A DNA stretch of 37,387 nucleotides from the NCBI RefSeq assembly GCF_020176795.1, contig NZ_JAIUKE010000081.1:1-37387 (forward strand), read 5' to 3'. Made by a program: the position numbers and the translations under genes. The stretch's first letter is position 1, and the number at the start of each line of letters is the position of its first letter. This DNA is from Streptomyces sp. 8L. Lineage in GTDB: Bacteria > Actinomycetota > Actinomycetes > Streptomycetales > Streptomycetaceae. A model generated the notes under the pieces. That model ran no database searches and was not told the origin of the DNA. It saw nothing but the letters and a program-made list of their open reading frames with translations. Below are positions 1 through 9,500 of the stretch, in pieces.

Positions 1-3000
1 CCGCCCACTCACCGACCACCCGCCCCCACTCACCCTCACCCATCATGGGCACGGCGGACACCGGACGGTCGGGTGCGGCGGCCATATTGGTCAGCAGGGC
101 GCCCAGGTGGCGGGCCATCCGCTCGATGCTGTCCGCGTCGAACAGCTCGGGGTCGTAGGCCAGGGCGTACGCCAGCTCCTCCCCGGCGTACGCGACGAGA
201 TTGAGCGGGAAATTCGTGACGTCGGCGCCTTCGAGCCCGTGCAGGCGGACGCCCGTGCCTGCCGGTCCGGTGTCTCCGTCGACGGGGAAGTTCTCGAAGG
301 CGACGAGGCTGTCGAAGAGGTTGGTGCCCCGCTCGACGCCGCTCCAGCCCTGGATGCGCGGCAGCGGCACGTACTCGTACTGCCGCGCCTCCACCTGCGC
401 CTGCTGTACGTCCGCCAGCCAGTCGCCGACCGGGGCGTCCCCGTCGACGCCGACGCGCACGGGGAGGGTGTTGATGAGCATGCCGACCATGGAGTCGGCG
501 CCCGGCAGGTCGGCGGGGCGGCCGGAGACGGTGGCGCCGAAGACGACGTCGCTCTCGCCCGCGTACCGGGACAGCAGCAGGGCCCAGGCCCCCTGGAGCA
601 CGGCGTTGACGGTCAGCCGGTGGGCGCGGGCGAAGTCGTAGAGCTGTCGCGAGGCGTCGGCGGAGAGCCTGGTCACGAGCCGTTCGCCGGACTGCGCACG
701 GTGGGTCGCGGTGGGGCGGCGGTCGTACGGCAGCGCCGTCGGCTGCTCGAAACCGTCGAGAAGGGCGCGCCAGTACGCCTCCGCCTCGGTCAGGTCCTGC
801 CTCTCCAGCCACGCCACGTAGGCGCTGAAGGGCCGCCGCGGCGGCAGCGCGGGCTGCTCGCCGGCCAGTAGTGCCTGGTAGGCCGCCGTCAGCTCGTCGA
901 GCATCTGGAAGGTGCTCCAGCCGTCCAGCAGCACGTGGTGGGAGGTGCGTACCACGCGGACCGAGGTCCGGGACGTACGGGCGACGGCGATCCTCACCAG
1001 CGGGGCGGCGGACAGATCGATGCCGAGTGCCCGGTCCGTGGCCAGGTGACGCCGGAGCGCTTCGGCCTGCTCGTCGGTGCTCATGTCACGCCAGTCGAGA
1101 TGGACGACTGCCGGATCGGCGTGCCTGCGCACCACCAGCAGCGGACGGTCCACGCCCTCCCACACCACCGCACCGCGCAGGACCTCCAGGTGGTCGGTGA
1201 CGTGGTGCCACGCCCGTTCCAGGAGGGCCGGCTCGCTCACGCCGTCCAGGACGAAACTCATCTGTTCGAAGTACGCACCGGAACCGGGCTCGGCGAGCGT
1301 GTGGAAGAGCATGCCGCTCTGCATGGGCGTGAGCGGATAGACGTCCTCGACGTCCCGGCCGGTACCGGTGATCCGGTCCACCGCGAACTGGGACAGGCCG
1401 GCGAGCGGGAAGTCGGACGGGGTCGCACCGCCGCTCGCCGGATCCAGGCAGTGCTCCAGCAGGGCCCGGAGCGCGGCGAGGTGCGCGCGCGCCACCCCCT
1501 CGATCGTGGACCGGTCGAAGACCTCCCCGGAGAAGATCCAGGTGAAGCCGAGGCTGCCATCCTCGACCATGCCGACGACGTCGAGCAGGTACGGGCGGAG
1601 TTCGTCGGGGGCGTGGTCCTGGCCGAGGGCCGGGAGGCGGTCGCGGATCGGACCGTCCTGTGTGGTCGTGCCTTCCCACTGCCCCAGGTAGTTGAAGCTG
1701 ATCGGCGGCAGCGGGTCGGAGCGCAGCACGTGGCCGGGGCTGCCGGGCAGGGAGAGGAACCGCAGCGCGTCGTAGCCGAGGCCGCGGCCGGGGACGGCAC
1801 GCAGTTGCTCCTTGACCGATTTCACCATCACGTCCCAGCCGCCGCCGGGAAGGGTGAGGGCGACCGGGAAGTGGGTGGTGTACCAGCCGACGGTGCGTGA
1901 CAGGTCGAGGTCCTCGAAGAGTTCCTCGCGGCCGTGCCCCTCCAGGCCGAGGACCAGGCGGTCGGATGCCGTCCAGTCCGCGAGGGCGCGGCCGAGGGCA
2001 GCCACGAGGACGTCGTTGATCTGGGTGCGGTAGACCGACGGGACGCGGTGGAGCAGGGCCTCGGTCTCCTCGTCGCCGAGGCGCACCTCCACGGTCTGCT
2101 CCGCGTCCGTGACGTTGCGGCCTGCCGGGCGGTCGAGGGGGAGGGCGGGGGCATGGCCGGGGTCGACCGAGCGCCAGTGCCCGATCTCGTGGTCGAGACC
2201 GCCCTCGCGCACGTATGCGGTCAGACGCCGGGCCCACTCCTGGTAGCTGCTGGTCTTGGCGCCGAGATCGACGGGGCGCCCCCGGGCGGCCGAGTCGTAG
2301 GCGGCGGCCAGATCGTCGAGGAGGACGCGCCAGGACACACCGTCCATGACGATGTGGTGGACGGCGAGGAAGAGGTGGGGTGCCTCGTCGCCGCCGAGCA
2401 GGATGCAGACGCCCTTGATCAGGGTGCCGGTGGACAGGTCAAGGGCGAGCTGGGCCTCCAGCGCGGCGTCGTCCAGGGCCCGCTCGGTGTCCTCGGCACC
2501 GCCGATGTCCCGCACGGAGAGGACGTGCGTGGGACGGTCGCCGTACTCCTGGATCCATTCGGTGCCCTTGCGGGTGTAGCGCAGGCGCAGGGCGTCGTGG
2601 TGGGCGACGACCGCGTCCAGGGCCCGCTCCAGGACATCGGGGTCTGTGTCCGGCGCGAGCCGGAGGTGCACCGACATCGCGTAGTGGTGGGGGTCGACGG
2701 TGTGCTCGTCGAGGAACCACCGCTGGATCGGCGTCGGTTCGACCTGCCCCGAGACCTCCGCCGGCGCGGCGGAAGAGGGTTCGTCGACGGCGGTGACGAC
2801 ACCCGACAGGGCGGCGATGCTCTGGTGGAGGAAGAGGAGCTTCGACGTGAGGAGCAGCCCCGCCTGCCGGGCACGGGAGACGACCTGGATGGACAGGATG
2901 GAGTCTCCGCCGAGGTCGAAGAAGTTGTCGTGGATGCCGACGCGTTCGACGCCGAGGGCATCGGCCCAGACCGTGGCCAGGATCTCCTCCACGGCGTCGC

Positions 3001-6000
3001 GCGGTGCGGTGTACTCGCCGCCCGGCCGTACGGCCCGGACGTCGGGCTCGGGCAGTGAGCGCCGGTCCACCTTCCCGCTCGGGGTCAGGGGAAGCTGGTC
3101 CAGCGTGACGAAGACCGCGGGGATCATGTAGTCGGGCAGCCGCCCGGAGAGATGGGCGCGCAGGTCGGCAGTACGCACGTCCGCCCCGGCGCCCTCGGTC
3201 ACCACATAGGCCACCAGGCGCCGCCGGCCCGCGTCGTCCTGCCAGGCCAGCGTCACCGCGTCCCGCACCTCGGCATGGGTGAGCAGGGCGCTCTCCACCT
3301 CACCCAGTTCGATGCGGAACCCGCGGATCTTGACCTGGTCGTCGGCACGGCCCAGGAACTCCAGGTTCCCCGAGGCCAGCCACCGCGCCCGGTCCCCGGT
3401 CCGGTAGAGCCGCTCTCCCGGTACGAACGGGCTGTCGGTGAACCGCTCGGCGGTCAGATCCGCGCGGCCGTGGTAGCCGCGGGCGATGCCCTGCCCGCCG
3501 ATCCACAGCTCGCCCGGCACGCCCTGCGGGACCACGTTCCTGTGCGCGTCCAGCACATAGACACGGGTGCCGGGCAGAGGACGGCCGATGGGCACGTACA
3601 CGCTGTGGCGCAGGCCCTCCTCGGTCGGTACGAACACCGTGGAGTCGACGGTGGCTTCGGTCCCGCCGTACGCGTTGACGACGACGCAGTCGTGCCTGAT
3701 CCGTCGCAGCAGGGAGCGGCAGTCCTCCACGCGCCAGCCCTCGGAGCCGACGGAGACCAGCCGCAGTGGCGGGAACGCCTCGCCCCGGCGTTCCACCTCC
3801 TGCAACACGGCGTTGAGCAGCGACGGCACGATCTCCAGGCCCGTGGCACCGGTCCGGGCGATCACGTCGAGGAGCGCGGACGGCTCCGTGGTGACGTCCT
3901 TGGAGGCGATGATCAGCGCCCCACCGAACGGGAGGGACCGGATGAGGTCGGCGAAGAACAGGTCCACGGAGAGGCTGGACACCGACAGGAAACGCAGCCT
4001 GAGGTCCTCCAGCCCGTACTGCTCGTCCCAGGCGGCCAGGATGTGCCGGACGTTGCGGTGCTCGACGGCAACGCCCTTGGGGTTGCCCGTGGAGCCCGAG
4101 GTGTAGATGACGTACGCCAGATCGTGTGCGGCGACCGTGACCGGCGGCGGGGTGACGGGCAGCCGCTCGATCGTCGTGCTCTCCGCGTCCAGGTCCACGA
4201 TCCGCAGGCCGTCCACGCTGGGCAGACGGTGGCGTACGGCGGCCTGACCGACCACGATCCGGGCGCCCGAGTCCGCCAGCATGTAAGTGAGCCGGTCGCC
4301 CGGAAACGCGGGATCGAGCGGAACGTAGGCAGCTCCCGCGCGCAGGATGCCGAGCAGACCGACCGCCATGGCCGAGCCCCGGCCGACACTGAGCCCGACC
4401 AGCGAACCGGGGCCCGCGCCGAGGGCGACCAGATGGTGGGCCAGCCGGTTGGCGCGCTCGTCGAGTTCGCGGTGGGTGAGTGTGGCGTCCTCGGCGATGA
4501 GCGCCACCGCGTCGGGCGTGCGGGCGGCCTGGGCGGCCAGCCGCTCGTGGATGAGCGCCCGGTCGCCGGCCGGCCGGCCGGTGGCGTTCCATTCGACGGT
4601 GATCCGGTGCCGCTCCTCCTCGGAGAGCAGCGGGAGCGCGGCCACCGGCCGGGTCGGGTCGTCGACCGCACCGGCGAGCAGGGTCCTGAGGTGCCCGGCC
4701 ATCCGGGCGATCGTGGCCGCGTCGAAGAGTTCGGTGCTGTACTCGACCAGGCCGCGCAGGCGGCCCTCCTGTTCCTCGAACTCGAAGGTGAGGTCGAACA
4801 GCGAGGCTTCCCGGTCGAGCGGATACGGGGAGACCGTCGCACCGGGCAGGGTCAGCGTGTCGGGCGGTGTGTTCTGGAGGACGACCGTAGCCTGCACCAG
4901 CGCCGTGCGGCTGGGGTCCCGCTCCGGGTGCACCGCTTCCACGAGCTTGTCGAACGGAACGTCCTCATGGGCGAACGCGTCGAGGACCGTGTCCCTGACT
5001 CTGTCCAGCAGTTCGTTGAACGTCAGGTCCAGCCCGACCCGGGTGCGCAGGACCACGGTGTTGACCAGGAGGCCGACGAGCTGCTCCAGGTCCTTGTGGC
5101 CCCGCGCGGCGGACGAGGTGCCGACAGCGATGTCCTCCTGGCCGGACCAGCGGACGAAGACCGCCTTGACGGCCGCGGTCAGTACCATGAAAAGCGTCGC
5201 GTTCCGCTCACGCGCCAGGTCCTTGAGACCGGTGAGGGCGTCCCCGGGCAGGTCGAAGGCGTACACGGCTCCGGCGGACGAACGCACGGCGGGCCGGGGC
5301 CGGTCGGTGGGTAGCTCCAGCGGTGCGATGCCCTTCAACTGCTCCTGCCACCAGGCCAGATGACGGCCGAGGAGGTCGCCGTCCGTCATGCGCTCACGCT
5401 GCCAGGCGGCGAAGTCCGGGTACTGGATGGCGACCTCGGGCAGACGCGCGGGGCGGCCCTCGGTCCCGGCGGTGTACAGCTCGCCCAGCTCTCCCGCGAT
5501 GACGCCCAGGGACCAGCCGTCGGTGACGACATGGTGCATCCCCAGAACGCAGAGGTGTTCGTCGCCCGGCAGGCGCACGAGCAGGACACGGACCAGCGGG
5601 CCGGTCCGCAGGCTGTACGAGCGGGCCATCTCCGCGCGTACGGCCTCCCGTGCGGCCTCCTCGCTGCCCGCGTCGACGGTCATCCAGTCGGGGTCGAGCC
5701 GTTCGTGCACCACCTGTACGCCCACGCCGTCCCGGGAGTCGAACGTCGTGCGCAACGCCTCGTGGCGGGCCACCAGCGAGCCGACGGCGGCGCGCAGCGC
5801 GGCCTCGTCCAGGCGGCCCGTGATCCGCAGGGGCAGCGCCGAGTGGTAGTCGGTGCTGCCCGGCGCGAAGTCCTCCAGGAACCAGAGGCGTTCCTGCCCG
5901 AAGGACATGCGCAGGTCGCCGTCGCGTCCCACCGCCGGCACCAGCGGTGCCGCGGCGGCCACGTCGGCCGCGCCGCGGCCGGCGAGGCGCTGCGCGAGCG

Positions 6001-6061
6001 CGGCGCGGAGGTTTTCGGGAAGGGCGGCTATCCGGTCCGCGTGGGACGACGGCGTGTTCAT
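1..6061 (-). CDS. Non-ribosomal peptide synthetase, C-A-T-E-C-(A), 3' end beyond window
   Basis: Multimodular NRPS extending a peptide on carrier domains; 2,020 codons are open and the 3' end lies past base 1. Starts at ATG 6061 with GGGGGA about 8 nt upstream. Domains by approximate position: LCL-type condensation 5910-4600 (HHVVTDGWS near 5536); adenylation 4590-3080 (YTSGSTGNPKG near 4100); carrier with [10 protein letters not shown] near 2900; epimerisation 2735-1440 ([11 protein letters not shown] near 2359, ISFNYLGQW near 1690); DCL-type condensation 1350-60 ([22 protein letters not shown] near 940); the first residues of the next A domain at the edge. The A pocket, aligned by eye to GrsA, reads D-L-A-E-V-V-A-V-D-K. 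The acidic E and D suggest a basic side chain (inference). Its A5 motif is YGGTE instead of YGPTE. Frame was checked at five motifs. Modules 4 and 5 of the visible line, working after the NRPS encoded upstream. Confidence 0.93.
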   Translation of the reverse strand, partial: MNTPSSHADRIAALPENLRAALAQRLAGRGAADVAAAAPLVPAVGRDGDLRMSFGQERLWFLEDFAPGSTDYHSALPLRITGRLDEAALRAAVGSLVARHEALRTTFDSRDGVGVQVVHERLDPDWMTVDAGSEEAAREAVRAEMARSYSLRTGPLVRVLLVRLPGDEHLCVLGMHHVVTDGWSLGVIAGELGELYTAGTEGRPARLPEVAIQYPDFAAWQRERMTDGDLLGRHLAWWQEQLKGIAPLELPTDRPRPAVRSSAGAVYAFDLPGDALTGLKDLARERNATLFMVLTAAVKAVFVRWSGQEDIAVGTSSAARGHKDLEQLVGLLVNTVVLRTRVGLDLTFNELLDRVRDTVLDAFAHEDVPFDKLVEAVHPERDPSRTALVQATVVLQNTPPDTLTLPGATVSPYPLDREASLFDLTFEFEEQEGRLRGLVEYSTELFDAATIARMAGHLRTLLAGAVDDPTRPVAALPLLSEEERHRITVEWNATGRPAGDRALIHERLAAQAARTPDAVALIAEDATLTHRELDERANRLAHHLVALGAGPGSLVGLSVGRGSAMAVGLLGILRAGAAYVPLDPAFPGDRLTYMLADSGARIVVGQAAVRHRLPSVDGLRIVDLDAESTTIERLPVTPPPVTVAAHDLAYVIYTSGSTGNPKGVAVEHRNVRHILAAWDEQYGLEDLRLRFLSVSSLSVDLFFADLIRSLPFGGALIIASKDVTTEPSALLDVIARTGATGLEIVPSLLNAVLQEVERRGEAFPPLRLVSVGSEGWRVEDCRSLLRRIRHDCVVVNAYGGTEATVDSTVFVPTEEGLRHSVYVPIGRPLPGTRVYVLDAHRNVVPQGVPGELWIGGQGIARGYHGRADLTAERFTDSPFVPGERLYRTGDRARWLASGNLEFLGRADDQVKIRGFRIELGEVESALLTHAEVRDAVTLAWQDDAGRRRLVAYVVTEGAGADVRTADLRAHLSGRLPDYMIPAVFVTLDQLPLTPSGKVDRRSLPEPDVRAVRPGGEYTAPRDAVEEILATVWADALGVERVGIHDNFFDLGGDSILSIQVVSRARQAGLLLTSKLLFLHQSIAALSGVVTAVDEPSSAAPAEVSGQVEPTPIQRWFLDEHTVDPHHYAMSVHLRLAPDTDPDVLERALDAVVAHHDALRLRYTRKGTEWIQEYGDRPTHVLSVRDIGGAEDTERALDDAALEAQLALDLSTGTLIKGVCILLGGDEAPHLFLAVHHIVMDGVSWRVLLDDLAAAYDSAARGRPVDLGAKTSSYQEWARRLTAYVREGGLDHEIGHWRSVDPGHAPALPLDRPAGRNVTDAEQTVEVRLGDEETEALLHRVPSVYRTQINDVLVAALGRALADWTASDRLVLGLEGHGREELFEDLDLSRTVGWYTTHFPVALTLPGGGWDVMVKSVKEQLRAVPGRGLGYDALRFLSLPGSPGHVLRSDPLPPISFNYLGQWEGTTTQDGPIRDRLPALGQDHAPDELRPYLLDVVGMVEDGSLGFTWIFSGEVFDRSTIEGVARAHLAALRALLEHCLDPASGGATPSDFPLAGLSQFAVDRITGTGRDVEDVYPLTPMQSGMLFHTLAEPGSGAYFEQMSFVLDGVSEPALLERAWHHVTDHLEVLRGAVVWEGVDRPLLVVRRHADPAVVHLDWRDMSTDEQAEALRRHLATDRALGIDLSAAPLVRIAVARTSRTSVRVVRTSHHVLLDGWSTFQMLDELTAAYQALLAGEQPALPPRRPFSAYVAWLERQDLTEAEAYWRALLDGFEQPTALPYDRRPTATHRAQSGERLVTRLSADASRQLYDFARAHRLTVNAVLQGAWALLLSRYAGESDVVFGATVSGRPADLPGADSMVGMLINTLPVRVGVDGDAPVGDWLADVQQAQVEARQYEYVPLPRIQGWSGVERGTNLFDSLVAFENFPVDGDTGPAGTGVRLHGLEGADVTNFPLNLVAYAGEELAYALAYDPELFDADSIERMARHLGALLTNMAAAPDRPVSAVPMMGEGEWGRVVGEWA

Positions 6062-6326
6062 GTACGAAATCCCCCGTAAGAATGCAGGTCAGTGAGGTGA
6101 CGAGTGGGTCTGGGGCCCGGCCGGAGGCGACGGCCGACGTACGGCTCCGGGTGCACCGCCCAGGGAGCGCGCACAGGCCCGCACCGGCGAGTGCTCGGCC
6201 GCGGTGTGTCGACGCCGGGGCATCGACCGTCCGCGACCGGCCCCCGGCAGGCCCCGGCCGGCCCGGGCCCGCGTCGGCCCGGACCGGCTCCCCGCGAGCA
6301 CGGGCCGGGGAGTCGGGAGCGTGGTG

Positions 6327-6533
6327 TCAGGCGCCGGCGGTGCGCAGGCTGCGCGGACGCATGTCGGTCCAGTGGGCCTCGACGTAGGCGAGGCATTCTT
6401 CGCGGGAGCCGCCGGAGTGCACGGTCTCCCAGCCGGCCGGAACCGCGGTGCCGGTGGGCCACAGCGAGTGCTGGCCCTCTTCGTTGACAAGGACGTCGTA
6501 GGAGCGGTCGGTCTTCTCGAAGGGGTTGGACAT
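6327..6533 (-). CDS. MbtH-like NRPS accessory protein
   Basis: Small 68-residue protein of the MbtH family, which binds NRPS adenylation domains and is often needed for their solubility or activity. The signature is complete: [10 protein letters not shown], then P-A-G-W, then C-L-A-Y-V, and WTDMRPRSL at the end. Length is normal for the family. It starts at ATG 6533 with AAAGG a few bases upstream, 34 nt after the stop of the upstream NRPS and 265 nt before the next NRPS, so all three genes are probably one transcript. The 265-nt gap (6062-6326) shows no gene. The partner adenylation domain cannot be told from sequence. Confidence 0.96.
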   Translation of the reverse strand: MSNPFEKTDRSYDVLVNEEGQHSLWPTGTAVPAGWETVHSGGSREECLAYVEAHWTDMRPRSLRTAGA

Positions 6534-6567
6534 GATGAGCCTTTCGGTGGTGAAGGGGAGGGGCGGG

Positions 6568-9500
6568 TCAGGGGTTGGTGGCGGCGGAGGCCTCCAATTC
6601 GGCCAGGATGAGGCCCTCGACCTCGGCGGCGGTCTCGGCGACCGTCGGCCGGTCGAAGATCGCTCGCGGCGACATGTCCGTACGGAAGAGGGAGTTGAGC
6701 CGCGAGACCGTCCGCAGGGCCAGTAGGGAGTCACCCCCGAGTTCGAAGAAGGTGTCGTGGATGCCGACCCGTTCGACGTCCAGGAGTTCCTGCCAGACCT
6801 CGGCGATCACCTCTTCGGTGGGCGTCCTCGCTGCCTCGTACGCTGTGCCGGTGGCGAGCCGCTGCCGCGGAGCGGTCAGCGCCTTCCGGTCCACCTTGCC
6901 GTTGGGGGTCAGGGGCAGGGCGTCCAGGGTGGTGTAGGCCGCGGGAAGCAGGTGCTCCGGCAGCGTCGCCGCCAGGTGGGCGCGCAGCTCCGCGGCCTCG
7001 GGCAACGGAGCACCGCCGGCCCGAACCAGATGGCCCACCAGGACCGTACGCCCCGTCCCGGGATCGGTGTGCGCCGCGACGGCCGCGTCGCCCACGCCCG
7101 CATGGGTCACGAGCGCGGCCTCGATCTCGCCGGTCTCGACCCGGAAGCCGCGGATCTTCACCTGCCCGTCGGCGCGCCCGAGGAACTCCACCGTGCCGTC
7201 CGCCCGCCAGGCCGCCAGATCCCCGGAGCGGTACATGCGCGCGCCGGGCGCCCCGAACGGGTCGGCGACGAAGTGTTCCGCCGTCAGCCCGGCCCGGCCG
7301 TGGTAACCGCGGGCCAGCCCCGCACCCGCGATGTACAGCTCGCCCGGCGCGCCCACGGGCGCCGGCTCCAGGGACGCGGTCAGCACGTACACCCGGGTGT
7401 TGGCGAGCGGGGAGCCCAGGGGCACCGAGCCGGCGCCGAGCGCGTCGCGCAGGTCGTGCGTAGTGGTGAACGTGGTGGCCTCCGTGGGGCCGTACCCGTT
7501 CGTCAGCCGCAGGGCGGGATGGGCCTCCAGCACCCGCGCGCAGTGTGCCGGGGAGAGCCGGTCCCCGCCCGCGACCAACTGACGCAGCCCGGCGAACACA
7601 CCGATGTCGTCATCGGCCACCTGGTGGAACAGGCCCGCGGTGAGCCACAGATGGGTGACACCGTGCTGCGCGAGGAACCGGCCGAGCCCGGCCGTCGTGG
7701 GCAGGTGGGGCGGGTGCACGGCCAGCCGCGCACCGCGCAGCAGCGCCGTCCACACCTCGAACGTCGAGGCGTCGAAGGACAGCGAGGCGAACTGCGCGAC
7801 CGTGTCACCCCGACCGATGTCGGTGTACGTCGTCCCGTGGACCAGCCGGACCACGGCCCGGTGCGGGGTGAGCACGCCCTTGGGGACACCCGTCGAGCCG
7901 GAGGTGTACAGGATGTACGCCAGGTCGTCCGGGGCCTGGTGTGTCACGGGGGCCGCGCCGTCGGGCCTGGCCGTGATCGCCTGCGCGTCCCGGTCGAGGT
8001 CGACGACGCGGGCACCGGAGGAGGGCAGCCTCTCGCGCAGCTTCCCCTCGGTCACCAGCAGTTCCACCCCGGCGTCGTCAATCATGAACGCGAGCCGGTC
8101 GGCCGGGTAGTCGGGGTCCAGCGGGACGTATGCGGCGCCGGCCTTGAGCACCGCGAGCAGCGCGGTCACCGTGCGCGCACCGCGCTCAAGGCACAGGCCG
8201 ACGCGGACCTCGGGGCCGGCGCCCAGGGAGGCGAGGTGGTGGGCGAGTCGATTGGCCCGCGCGTCCAGTTGCCGGTAGGTCAGCGTCTCGTCCTCGTGGA
8301 CCACCGCGACTGCGTCGGGCTCTTCTGCGGCCCTGGCGGCGAACAGCTCCGGCACGGACGCCGGGGGCAGCTCGTGAGCGGTGTCGTTCCAGGTGCGCAG
8401 GGTCAGCTCCGCCTCGGCGCCGGGGAGCATGGCCACCCGCGCGACCGGCGTGCCCTCATCGGCGGCTGCGAGGGAGGCGAGCAGGGTCTGGAGGTGGTCG
8501 CAGAGCCGGGCGGAGGTCTCCTCGTCGTACAGCTCGGCGTCGTACGCGAGGGTGTAGGCCAGCTCGTCGCCCGCGTAGGCGATCAGGTTGAGCGGGTAGT
8601 TGGTGGCCTCGGTGCCGGCGAGTCCCCGCACCCGCAGCCCCCGGGCGGCGGCCGACCTGTCGTCCATGGGGTAGTTCTCGAAGACCACCAGACTGCGGAA
8701 GAGATCGTCGCCCTGCTCCACGGCGCTGCACGTCCGGATGCGTGGCAGCGGTACGTACTCGTACTGACGCGCCTCGGCCTGGGCCCGCTGCACCTCTGTC
8801 AGCCAGAGCGCGACCGGCGCCGTGTCGTCGACGCGCACGCGGACCGGCAGGGTGTTGATGAGCATGCCGATCATCGAATCCGCGCCCGGCAGACCGGCCG
8901 GACGGCCGGAGACGGTGGCGCCGAAGACCACGTCGCGCTGCCCGGAGTGCCGGGCCAGCAGGAGCGCCCAGGCACCCTGGAGCACGGTGTTGACGGTGAG
9001 CCGGTGCCTGCGCGCGAAATCGAACAGCTCGCGGGAGGCGTCCGGCGACAGGCGCCGCACCAGCCGCCCGGTGGAGCCGGTGCGGTGACCGGGCGCGGTG
9101 TGCCGGAGCACGGGCAGCGCGGTGGGCGCGGCGAAGCCGGCCAGGGCCTCGCGCCAGTACGCCTCGGCCTCGTCCAGGTCCTGCCGCTCCAGCCAGTCCA
9201 CGTACGCCCGGAAGGGGCGGCGCGCGGGCAGTGCGGGCTGCCGGCCGCCGGCCAGGTCCGCGTACGCGGTGTGGACCTGGGCGAGGACGTCGAAGGTGGA
9301 CCAGCCGTCGAGCAGGATGTGGTGGAACGCGCACACCAGCCGCACGGTGGTGTCGGTGAGGCGGATGACCGCGAGCCGCATCAGCGGTGCGGTGGACAGG
9401 TCCAACGGACGGGCGTGGTCCTCGGCGAGGAACCGGTCCACCGCCGCGTCGCGTTCCGCGGCGGGCAGGGCGCGCCAGTCGAGGTGGGTGACCGGCATCG

